Origin: Erythrobacter sp. UBA1916
GTDB lineage: Bacteria; Pseudomonadota; Alphaproteobacteria; Sphingomonadales; Sphingomonadaceae
Assembly (NCBI GenBank): GCA_002337385.1
Contig: DDFY01000020.1
Coordinates: 2,475-8,103 of the forward strand
Direction of reading: 5' to 3'
Length of the DNA stretch: 5,629 bases
The position numbers and the translations under genes were made by a program. The stretch's first letter is position 1. Each line of letters begins with the position of its first letter. Positions 1-5,629 of this stretch are shown piece by piece. Below the pieces are notes generated by a model that was not told where the DNA came from, did no database searches, and saw only the letters and a list, made by a program, of their open reading frames with translations.

Positions 1-3000
1 CAGGCCGCTCTGGCGCTGGCTCGAGCTCTCGATGATGATAGTCAGATCAGCGAAGAGGCGGGGGGCATTATCCTTCCACCGCAGATCGTTGCACGGCTTG
101 ATGAGGCCGACGCCTTCGCCCTCGGCCTTCCGCCGGCCACGTCGATGACCCTTCAGCTCAACTCGGGAGGTTCGCTCGCTGAAGGAACAATCAAAGTCGA
201 TACGAAGTGGGTCCGCCGCGGTGGCCTGCCAGTTCGAGCCGACATCGCGGGCGCGCGTCTGCGAGAAGGCGGGCGTGTCGGACGAATTCCTGAGCCGATC
301 TACTCGGCCTTCCAGGCCGCACTTGCAGTCAACGCGGCTGATGATCCTGATCAGCGCCGCGCAGCCTTTGCCGAGCTTCGTTCGACGCTCGGAGACGACA
401 TCGGCACCGGCATCGAGGCGGATGGCTTTCTCGAGCGTGTCCGGATTGCCTATGCCGCCAATTTTTCACTCAACGCAAAGACCGACCATGGACGTTTCGA
501 CTTCGACCCCGTCCTCTTCTCGAGAAACGTAAGCGAGAGCGCTGAGGGTGACCTGGTCGACGAAGAAGAAGCGTCGCTGCTTACCCCGCAGGACAATCAG
601 CATTTTCAGCGCCGGTTCCGGGGTCAGGACGGCGGGCGGCGAAGCTATCTGCTTTCCGACGGAACGCTCCTTTTCCTCGACCCGATGCTGGGCAAAGCCC
701 TCGACATCGTGCGCGCAAAGCAGGTGGGCACCTCCCAGGAAAAACGCGAATTTCTGCGTTCGCCGCAACGTGTCCTGCGTGAAGAGCTCAAGCTAGACGC
801 GGCAGACGATGACGAGGCCGCTGATCGCCTCTTCATCGAGACACAGCAGTTTTCCGAGCGGGTCAGCGGGATCGAGGTCTGGCAAAAGCCGGTCCTACCC
901 TGGATCAAACCCAAGCCGAACAGCTGGCTGCCCGAAGGGTTTGGATTACGGATCGGCGATCCGCCCGACGCGCGTCATGTCGAGTTGGCTCCAGGTGAAG
1001 CTGAAACGATCGCAAGCGAAGTCGAGACAGCGATTGACGCAGGCAAGGAAACGATCGCCTGGCGCGACGAAAGCATCCCCGCGACGCCTGCAACCCTGCA
1101 GGCCGCGCGAGCAATTGCAGACCTTGAACGTGAGATCGCTGATGAGGTCGAGGGACGCGCCTCGGACAGAACCGAACGCGAGAGCGTGGATATCTTCTTC
1201 CTTCAGGTCGGAGAGAATTTCGAGCAGTTGGACTATGCGCGGCTGCCTCGTCCCGACGCTGAAGTGCGGGATTTCGATGTTCCCGAGCTCCCCAAGGGAC
1301 TGAGATCGGAACCCAAGCCTCACCAAGTGCAGGCGTTCGCCTGGTTTGCCGAGGCCTGGGAGCGCCGAATGCCGGGCGTCTTGCTCGCCGACGATATGGG
1401 GCTCGGAAAGACCTTCCAGGCGCTCATGTTCCTGCTCTGGCTGCGCAGCAAAACGCCTCACCAGAAACCCGTTTTGATTGTCGCGCCCACAGGTCTTCTG
1501 CGGAATTGGCAAGCCGAGCTTTCGCAGCACATCGAAGCAGAACTCATGGGGCCTGTTGTCGAGGCGTTCGGCGCAAACCTGCGCAATTTCCGTCTCGAGG
1601 CTGGGAGCGACATTCGAGGGGGAACATCGCGTCTCGACGTATCCGAATGGAATGACGCCGGAATCGTCCTGACGACCTACGAAACAATGCGCGATTATCA
1701 CATGAGCTTCGCGCGCATTCCGTTCGCTGCAATCGTCTACGATGAAATCCAGAAGCTCAAGAATCCTGCCAGCCAGATGACTCGCGCCGCCAAGGCGCTG
1801 AACGGCACAATCCAGATCGCTATGACGGGCACACCGGTTGAGAACCGGCTGCAGGACCTGTGGTCGATTGCCGATACGGTCTATCCCGGTTTCCTTGGCT
1901 CGAGTCGGGAATTCGAGAGCAGTTTCCCGGCGAACGATCTCGAGCGCCTTGGCGATCTCCAGCACCGTCTGATCGAGCGCGACAAAGAACTTCCGCCTTT
2001 CATGCTGCGTCGGATGAAGGACGAAATCCTGACCGGGCTGCCGGAGAAGAAGGCCCGCAAATATCCGGTCGAGATGCCGGCCGCGCAAGCGCAGGCCTAC
2101 GACCTCGTGTTGGCCAGAGCGCGAGCGCTACGGGAAAGCGGCGAACAGGGTGCGATGCTCAAAGTGCTGCATATGCTGCGCGGTACATCGCTCCACCCGT
2201 CACCGCCGCGCGGAATTTCGAACATCGACGAGTACATCGGGCAATCTGCACGGCTGAAGAAGACCTTCGAAATCCTTGAGGAGGTCAAGCAGCGTGGCGA
2301 AAAGGCTCTGCTATTCTGCGAAGATCTCGAGATGCAGGCCTTCCTCGCGATGGCAATTCAGGAGCGCTTCTCGCTCGAGCGCCGCCCGATGTGTATCAGC
2401 GGGAAGGTTGCGGGCCATAAGCGCCAGGAGATGGTGACTGCCTTTCAGAGTTCGCCGGCTTCATTTGACGTTCTCATCCTGTCTCCCAAGGCTGGCGGCG
2501 TGGGGCTCACGATCACCGCCGCAAACAATGTGATCCATCTGTCCCGCTGGTGGAATCCTGCCGTTGAAGATCAGGCGACGGATCGCGCCTACCGGATCGG
2601 TCAGACCAGGCCAGTGACCATTCACATCCCGATGGCTGTCCATCCGGACGAAGCAATCGGACCTTCAAGCTTCGACCAGCGTCTCGACGCCCTCATGGAG
2701 CGGAAGCGTTCGCTGAGCCGCGGTCTGCTCATGCCGCCGGAGAGCGATCGCGATGTAGAGGACCTGCTTTCCGATGTGCTCGACGGGCGCTCTGCAGAGA
2801 ACCTTGATCGAAGTAGTGCGTATGCCGCAGCCGGGCAGACGGACGTGGATATTCAGGACACCGATTACAGCGCCAGTATTCGACAAGCAGAACCGCCTGC
2901 CCCACCAGTCGCAGAGCCGGAAATCGAAGAGCCGACGGGAGACGAGGAGAGTGCTCGCTCCCCCGGACCCGCGAGCGACAACACAGCGAGTTCCGCAAAC

Positions 3001-3666
3001 CTTGATCCGGTTACGGAGCACGCGGCAGAACCAGAATTAGAAGAAGCGGCGCGCACGCAGCCTCACTCTGATCCTGGCGAGACAGCATCGAGCAATGCCG
3101 AGAGCAAGAACCGGCGCCCCATTCTCTCCGTGCGAACTCCCGTCGAGGCGGCTGAAGCGCGCGTTCCCTTCGTTCAGCGGGTCGTGTTTGAACAATATGG
3201 ACAACGCGACTGGACGATTTTCGAGCAGTACGCGCGCGACGCACGAATTGAACGGCTCGAAATCCAGGACCCCTATTGTTGCGCTGACGAGCAGGCTCGC
3301 GGGCGCCTCATCAATTTCATCGGTCGTTTTGAACAGCTCGCTTTGGAAATCGCGGCCGTGCAAATTGTGACATTCGACGCCGATTCCGTGCAGACTCGTG
3401 ACCCTGAAAGCACGCGTGACCAGCGCCAGGACCTTGAAGATCGGTGGAACCGTATGCTGGCCTCCGTCCCCCTCCACCTCGCACAGAAGTCACGGCGCTC
3501 GGGCGGCGACCTGCACGATCGTTTCGTGAGAGCTAAATTGGAGAATGGCGATACCGTCATCTGGGATCTTGGACGGGGTATCGACGGCGTCATGAACGCG
3601 CGTTGGTCTTGCGTCGTGAATGCTTTTTACGAGGGTTCGATTTCCACCTCTCGGGCAATGCACTGA
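1..3666 (+). CDS. SNF2-family DNA-dependent ATPase/helicase with C-terminal MIT_C-like domain (5' end outside window)
   Basis: The frame is open from base 1, so the true start lies upstream. The first ATG, at 145, has no purine-rich Shine-Dalgarno sequence before it and is unlikely to be the start. Counting codons from base 1, residues 1-430 have no domain I recognise. The ATPase core spans about residues 437-875. It shows Walker A DDMGLGKT (464-471), motif Ia LIVAPTGLLRNW, motif II DEIQ (581-584) in place of DEAH, motif III MTGTPVEN (608-615), and lobe 2 motifs V/VI with AGGVGLTIT and QATDRAYRIGQ (ending at 868). This is the classical SNF2 signature; such proteins translocate on or remodel DNA using ATP rather than necessarily unwinding it. 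A disordered acidic linker and an MIT_C-like, PLD-fold domain follow. The protein is presumably cytoplasmic, as no signal peptide or membrane segment is visible. The C-terminus looks displaced by a frameshift after GRGID (3571-3585). A role in DNA surveillance or phage defence is inference; the SNF2 assignment is firm. Confidence 0.95.
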   Translation, partial: QAALALARALDDDSQISEEAGGIILPPQIVARLDEADAFALGLPPATSMTLQLNSGGSLAEGTIKVDTKWVRRGGLPVRADIAGARLREGGRVGRIPEPIYSAFQAALAVNAADDPDQRRAAFAELRSTLGDDIGTGIEADGFLERVRIAYAANFSLNAKTDHGRFDFDPVLFSRNVSESAEGDLVDEEEASLLTPQDNQHFQRRFRGQDGGRRSYLLSDGTLLFLDPMLGKALDIVRAKQVGTSQEKREFLRSPQRVLREELKLDAADDDEAADRLFIETQQFSERVSGIEVWQKPVLPWIKPKPNSWLPEGFGLRIGDPPDARHVELAPGEAETIASEVETAIDAGKETIAWRDESIPATPATLQAARAIADLEREIADEVEGRASDRTERESVDIFFLQVGENFEQLDYARLPRPDAEVRDFDVPELPKGLRSEPKPHQVQAFAWFAEAWERRMPGVLLADDMGLGKTFQALMFLLWLRSKTPHQKPVLIVAPTGLLRNWQAELSQHIEAELMGPVVEAFGANLRNFRLEAGSDIRGGTSRLDVSEWNDAGIVLTTYETMRDYHMSFARIPFAAIVYDEIQKLKNPASQMTRAAKALNGTIQIAMTGTPVENRLQDLWSIADTVYPGFLGSSREFESSFPANDLERLGDLQHRLIERDKELPPFMLRRMKDEILTGLPEKKARKYPVEMPAAQAQAYDLVLARARALRESGEQGAMLKVLHMLRGTSLHPSPPRGISNIDEYIGQSARLKKTFEILEEVKQRGEKALLFCEDLEMQAFLAMAIQERFSLERRPMCISGKVAGHKRQEMVTAFQSSPASFDVLILSPKAGGVGLTITAANNVIHLSRWWNPAVEDQATDRAYRIGQTRPVTIHIPMAVHPDEAIGPSSFDQRLDALMERKRSLSRGLLMPPESDRDVEDLLSDVLDGRSAENLDRSSAYAAAGQTDVDIQDTDYSASIRQAEPPAPPVAEPEIEEPTGDEESARSPGPASDNTASSANLDPVTEHAAEPELEEAARTQPHSDPGETASSNAESKNRRPILSVRTPVEAAEARVPFVQRVVFEQYGQRDWTIFEQYARDARIERLEIQDPYCCADEQARGRLINFIGRFEQLALEIAAVQIVTFDADSVQTRDPESTRDQRQDLEDRWNRMLASVPLHLAQKSRRSGGDLHDRFVRAKLENGDTVIWDLGRGIDGVMNARWSCVVNAFYEGSISTSRAMH
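1309..2625 (+). other. SNF2 ATPase core (two RecA-like lobes) within the helicase gene
   Basis: The core begins around KPHQVQAFAW (the Q-motif-like entry of SNF2 proteins) and ends shortly after the motif VI arginine finger in DRAYRIGQ. All expected motifs are intact: lysine and threonine of Walker A at 1408-1413, Asp-Glu of motif II at 1741-1746, the TGTP segment at 1825-1836, and SRWWNPAVEDQATDRAYRIGQ at 2542-2604. The ATPase is therefore predicted to be active. Motif II reads DEIQ; bacterial SNF2 proteins often carry DEAQ-type variants, so this is mild variation rather than loss of function. Confidence 0.93.
2806..3120 (+). other. Acidic, Pro/Ala/Glu/Ser-rich interdomain linker in the helicase
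   Basis: About 100 residues between the ATPase core and the C-terminal domain are rich in Glu, Asp, Pro, Ala, Ser and Thr. They lack hydrophobic clusters, with runs such as PEIEEPTGDEESA and AEPELEEAA. This composition is typical of a disordered tether that lets two folded modules move independently. No exact tandem repeat was found, although short EPExEE-like segments recur twice. The assignment as a flexible linker is inferred from composition. Confidence 0.7.
3160..3666 (+). other. MIT_C-like (phospholipase D-like fold) C-terminal domain of the helicase
   Basis: The region resembles the C-terminal domain of eukaryotic MITD1 (MIT_C, a PLD-like fold). It shows, in order, an IQDPY segment (3262-3276, matching the 'I-DPY' strand), a helical stretch RLINFIGRFEQLAL, an HDRF motif (3514-3525, comparable with HDRE in MITD1), and a GRGID motif (3571-3585, comparable with GRGLD). 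The next expected element, R-x-C followed by a hydrophobic-Asp strand, is not in this frame. It appears instead in frame 3 at about 3615-3641 (RECFLRGFD). The comparison is from memory of the family and not from an alignment. In MITD1 the domain binds membranes rather than cleaving phosphodiesters, so no enzymatic activity is claimed. Confidence 0.55.
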
Positions 3667-3746
3667 AAAACCTGACCTTCATCATTGATTATGAAGTAAC
3701 GTTCAGAGATGTTGAGGTAAGTGAGGGTGTTGTCTGGCATCCGTGA
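3612..3746 (+). pseudogene. Displaced C-terminal tail of the helicase in frame 3 (candidate frameshift)
   Basis: Frame 3 is open through this stretch and ends at TGA 3744-3746. It encodes about 44 residues with alternating hydrophobic character: RRECFLRGFDFHLSGNALKN, then LTFIIDYEVTFRDVEV and a short tail. Its RECFLRGFD aligns residue for residue in spacing with the RPCHETTVD motif I recall at the end of MITD1. It also follows directly on the frame 1 motifs HDRF and GRGID. Joining them needs one extra base in the ancestor, that is, a one-base deletion here, somewhere between about 3586 and 3618. The helicase would then end 30 bp before the next ATG, a usual operon spacing, instead of 110 bp before it. 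It could alternatively be a chance open frame; the low third-position GC after about 3684 is a caution. Confidence 0.5.
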
Positions 3747-3776
3747 TTGCGAGAGGTGCCGGGGGTGAGTGCGGGG
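3667..3776 (+). other. Nominal intergenic stretch between helicase and second gene
   Basis: This is the gap if the frame 1 stop TGA (3664-3666) is taken at face value; a second in-frame TGA follows at 3673-3675. It is more AT-rich than the flanking genes. A six-base inverted repeat, CTTCAT (3677-3682) and ATGAAG (3691-3696), has an eight-base loop but no following T-tract, so it is not a convincing terminator. I see no good -35/-10 promoter. Most of the stretch is better explained as the displaced helicase tail, and the last 30 bases hold the ribosome binding region of the next gene. Confidence 0.5.
3764..3769 (+). promoter_or_regulatory. Probable ribosome binding site of the second gene
   Basis: GGTGAG lies seven bases before ATG 3777 and matches the 3' part of the AGGAGGTGA consensus. 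An alternative GAGAGGTG at 3751-3758 lies six bases before GTG 3765, which is in the same frame. The two possible starts differ by four codons. An in-frame TGA at 3744-3746 excludes any start further upstream than 3747. Confidence 0.5.
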
Positions 3777-5629
3777 ATGGAAGGACGCGATTTCAAATCT
3801 GAAATCGACGCGGCGCAAAACGACCCGGTTCGGCTGCGCAAGATTGCCGATGACATTCACGCTAGCGGCGGCTTGCGTATCTTGATGATCCGCGCGATCC
3901 AGCTGGCCAGGGCAGCAGATAGCGGACCACATCCTTTGGGCAAGACTTGCGGGGACCTTGGTTTACCTCGCCCGACTGGCCTCCCGCTTTACCGCTACAA
4001 GCTCGCACCGGGAATTTTTCAGCGGATTGAAGCGAAGCTGGCTGCCAATCTCGCATCGGATTTGCTGCGGCCGTCGCTAGCTCCAGCTTTCGTCATGTGG
4101 GCGGCAGACTGGTTTCGGCGCTCCTACCAGGGCGGCATGCAGCGCTGGGCCGATATCGAAGCGGTTTTGAAGCTCCAACTCCCACAATCGGAATGGCGGG
4201 CACTTGCAGACCGCGGTTTCGATGCCTGGGGCGTTGAACCTCTTATCACGGCGCACGGAAACCAGCGTCTCTCCAATCTCGCGCGGCATGGGGGTTTTCC
4301 TGCAGCGGCAATCGCAGGCGGTGCGAGCTGGCCGCGTCGCTTCCTAGAGCGGGCAGTCGGTGAGCTGCTCGGGGCAGACATTCAGGACATCGCTACCGCT
4401 GTTTCGATCTGCGAACGCAACGAATATTTGCTTCCCTCAATCTGGCGCAGCCCGGAAATGCACGCAATCTGCGGGGAACTTGCCCTCAAGATCGTCGAGC
4501 TTCGTGCATTCATCGACAAGGAAGTGCCAGCTGACGGTCGACCCTATTCCGCCCGGCTGGACCACGCCTACGAAGACTGGCGCGATGAACTGCCCATGAC
4601 GCTCGACGGGGCTGCTGCGGGCCTCATCGATACGCTCCTTGAAGCCAGAAAGCTGACCGGAACAGGGAGCATCCGGGTCGGACGGTTGATGCGTTCGCAG
4701 GACGGTGAATGGCGCGAAAGTCTGGATTTCCATCTCGAAGGTCGCTGGGACGACAAGGATCGTGTGCTGTCCGCAGGTGAATATGTCCGGGTGTTTCTTC
4801 AGCCCTCGGGTGCCTTGGCGGACCGTATCTCCGGTCGGCTGGCTTACCTGGAGGTTGAATCAGGCAATTGCTGGATCGCGCGCGCTATGCGCAGCGAAGC
4901 TGCGATCGATTTTCCCTTGGACCTCTCCGTCACCGCCGAATTCCATGCGCGCGGCGAAAGACTCGCCCAAAGCTTTGTCCTGCCGGGCGGCAAAGCGGTT
5001 GGGGATGGACTGCGGATATTCGAGCGGCGGACCGGAGACATAGAGCTAGGCACGTTTTCCCTTATCGGTCAGGGGTCAGGCGGTTATCGCGCCGAACCAG
5101 TCTTTGTCGATGTTCCGCAGGATTGGATGCTACGCGGCAAGGACGGCAATACAGAGATCGAAGCCGAGGACTTTGCTTTTGCACCTGGTCGTTCGCTCTA
5201 CCGCTGTGCTGGCCAGGTCATCGCCGAGAAGCCCAATGGCGACGCATTTCTGGTGCGGACGGGACAGAGTGCAGATCGTAAGGATCGCCTGACCATAGTC
5301 GCCCAAGAGGCGACCGGTGTGCAGGCACCCGGCGGCGAACGGTTGATCAAACATCCGCTGCATGCAGAAGTCGAAGACGGGGTTTCCCGGCGCACTGCAA
5401 CGCGTGGAGAGGTCGGCTGGCGGTTTGCAGGGGAAAGCACTTGGCGCGATGATCTTGTCAACGCGGGCCCTGGGCATTGCGAGTTCGCCTGGCTCGATGG
5501 AGCGACCAAGCATGTTCGGGACCGGACGAATGCACTGGTTCTGCCGGCTGAATTCGCACTCAGCCAGCGGATCAATGGGGCCCATGCGGAAATCCTTTTG
5601 GAAGGTTGGACCGGAGAAGCGGTGCTCAG
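3777..5629 (+). CDS. Large uncharacterised protein, partner of the SNF2 helicase (3' end outside window)
   Basis: Frame 3 is open from ATG 3777 to the window edge, giving 617 codons with good third-position GC, so the gene is certainly real and longer than seen. GTG 3765 is an alternative start. Residues 1-290 look mainly alpha-helical and hold what appear to be conserved-type blocks: a Trp-rich segment WAADWFRRSYQGG (residues 108-120) and GFDAWGVEP...RLSNLARHGGFP (from 147). From about residue 294 the sequence shifts to short alternating hydrophobic strands (for example EYVRVFLQP, YLEVESGNCWIARAM, DRLTIVAQE), suggesting several beta-sandwich or other beta-rich domains. I see no nucleotide-binding loop, nuclease motif, zinc ligands, signal peptide or membrane span. 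From memory only, the N-terminal style and the position next to a helicase recall the large YjiT and STY4851/ECs_5259 families, which are also uncharacterised; I could not test this. The function is unknown, and co-transcription with the helicase is likely. Confidence 0.9.
   Translation, partial: MEGRDFKSEIDAAQNDPVRLRKIADDIHASGGLRILMIRAIQLARAADSGPHPLGKTCGDLGLPRPTGLPLYRYKLAPGIFQRIEAKLAANLASDLLRPSLAPAFVMWAADWFRRSYQGGMQRWADIEAVLKLQLPQSEWRALADRGFDAWGVEPLITAHGNQRLSNLARHGGFPAAAIAGGASWPRRFLERAVGELLGADIQDIATAVSICERNEYLLPSIWRSPEMHAICGELALKIVELRAFIDKEVPADGRPYSARLDHAYEDWRDELPMTLDGAAAGLIDTLLEARKLTGTGSIRVGRLMRSQDGEWRESLDFHLEGRWDDKDRVLSAGEYVRVFLQPSGALADRISGRLAYLEVESGNCWIARAMRSEAAIDFPLDLSVTAEFHARGERLAQSFVLPGGKAVGDGLRIFERRTGDIELGTFSLIGQGSGGYRAEPVFVDVPQDWMLRGKDGNTEIEAEDFAFAPGRSLYRCAGQVIAEKPNGDAFLVRTGQSADRKDRLTIVAQEATGVQAPGGERLIKHPLHAEVEDGVSRRTATRGEVGWRFAGESTWRDDLVNAGPGHCEFAWLDGATKHVRDRTNALVLPAEFALSQRINGAHAEILLEGWTGEAVL

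Noticed and set aside
145..147. ATG as the start of the helicase gene
   Set aside because: The same frame is open to base 1 with coding-like composition, and no Shine-Dalgarno sequence precedes this ATG; it is an internal methionine.
946..2088. 380-codon open frame on the minus strand
   Set aside because: It lies opposite the most conserved SNF2 motifs, has no recognisable domain, and its composition is that of an antisense shadow of GC-rich coding sequence.
3677..3696. Inverted repeat CTTCAT/ATGAAG as a transcription terminator
   Set aside because: The stem is only six AT-rich base pairs with an eight-base loop and no T-tract, and it probably lies within coding sequence of the displaced tail.
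3627..3932. Minus-strand 101-codon open frame across the gene junction
   Set aside because: Part of its translation looks protein-like, but it overlaps the start of the clearly coding second gene and the displaced helicase tail, and no ribosome binding site supports it.
5130..5585. Minus-strand open frames of 125-151 codons
   Set aside because: They are opposite the intact frame of the second large gene and show no domain or codon bias of their own.
1..5629. Assignment as a Zorya or DISARM system
   Set aside because: In Zorya the SNF2 gene zorD follows zorC, after the motor genes zorA and zorB; here the SNF2 gene comes first and the second protein does not look like ZorC. No DISARM methylase, DUF1998 or PLD nuclease gene is visible.

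Overview
The window looks like part of a GC-rich proteobacterial chromosome or genomic island. Strong G/C preference at third codon positions and an estimated 60% GC suggest an alphaproteobacterium, perhaps a sphingomonad, but no taxon marker is present, so this is only an impression. Nearly all of the sequence is taken up by two large plus-strand genes, each cut by a window edge. I saw no tRNA, rRNA, CRISPR array, insertion sequence or clear repeat.

Layout. Bases 1-3666 are the 3' part (1,221 visible codons) of a very large SNF2-family (superfamily 2) DNA-dependent ATPase. It has a long N-terminal region without a recognised domain, a complete two-lobe motor, an acidic Pro/Ala/Glu-rich linker, and a C-terminal domain that resembles the MIT_C (phospholipase D-like fold) domain of MITD1. 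Bases 3667-3776 are annotated as intergenic, but reading frame 3 continues to a TGA at 3744-3746 and gives a plausible end to the C-terminal domain. The helicase gene therefore probably carries a one-base frameshift near 3586-3618, through mutation, sequence error or recoding. Bases 3777-5629 are the 5' part (617 visible codons) of a second large gene of unknown function. Its protein has an alpha-helical N-terminal third followed by a long stretch that looks beta-rich, with no catalytic motif that I can identify.

How the genes may work together. The two genes are co-directional and close, only about 30 bp apart if the frameshifted tail belongs to the helicase. They look like consecutive genes of one operon. 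An SNF2 motor fused to a PLD-like/MIT_C-like domain beside a giant uncharacterised partner fits the general style of multi-gene bacterial anti-phage or DNA-surveillance systems. The function is inferred from architecture only, and the genes outside both edges, which would identify the system, are not visible.
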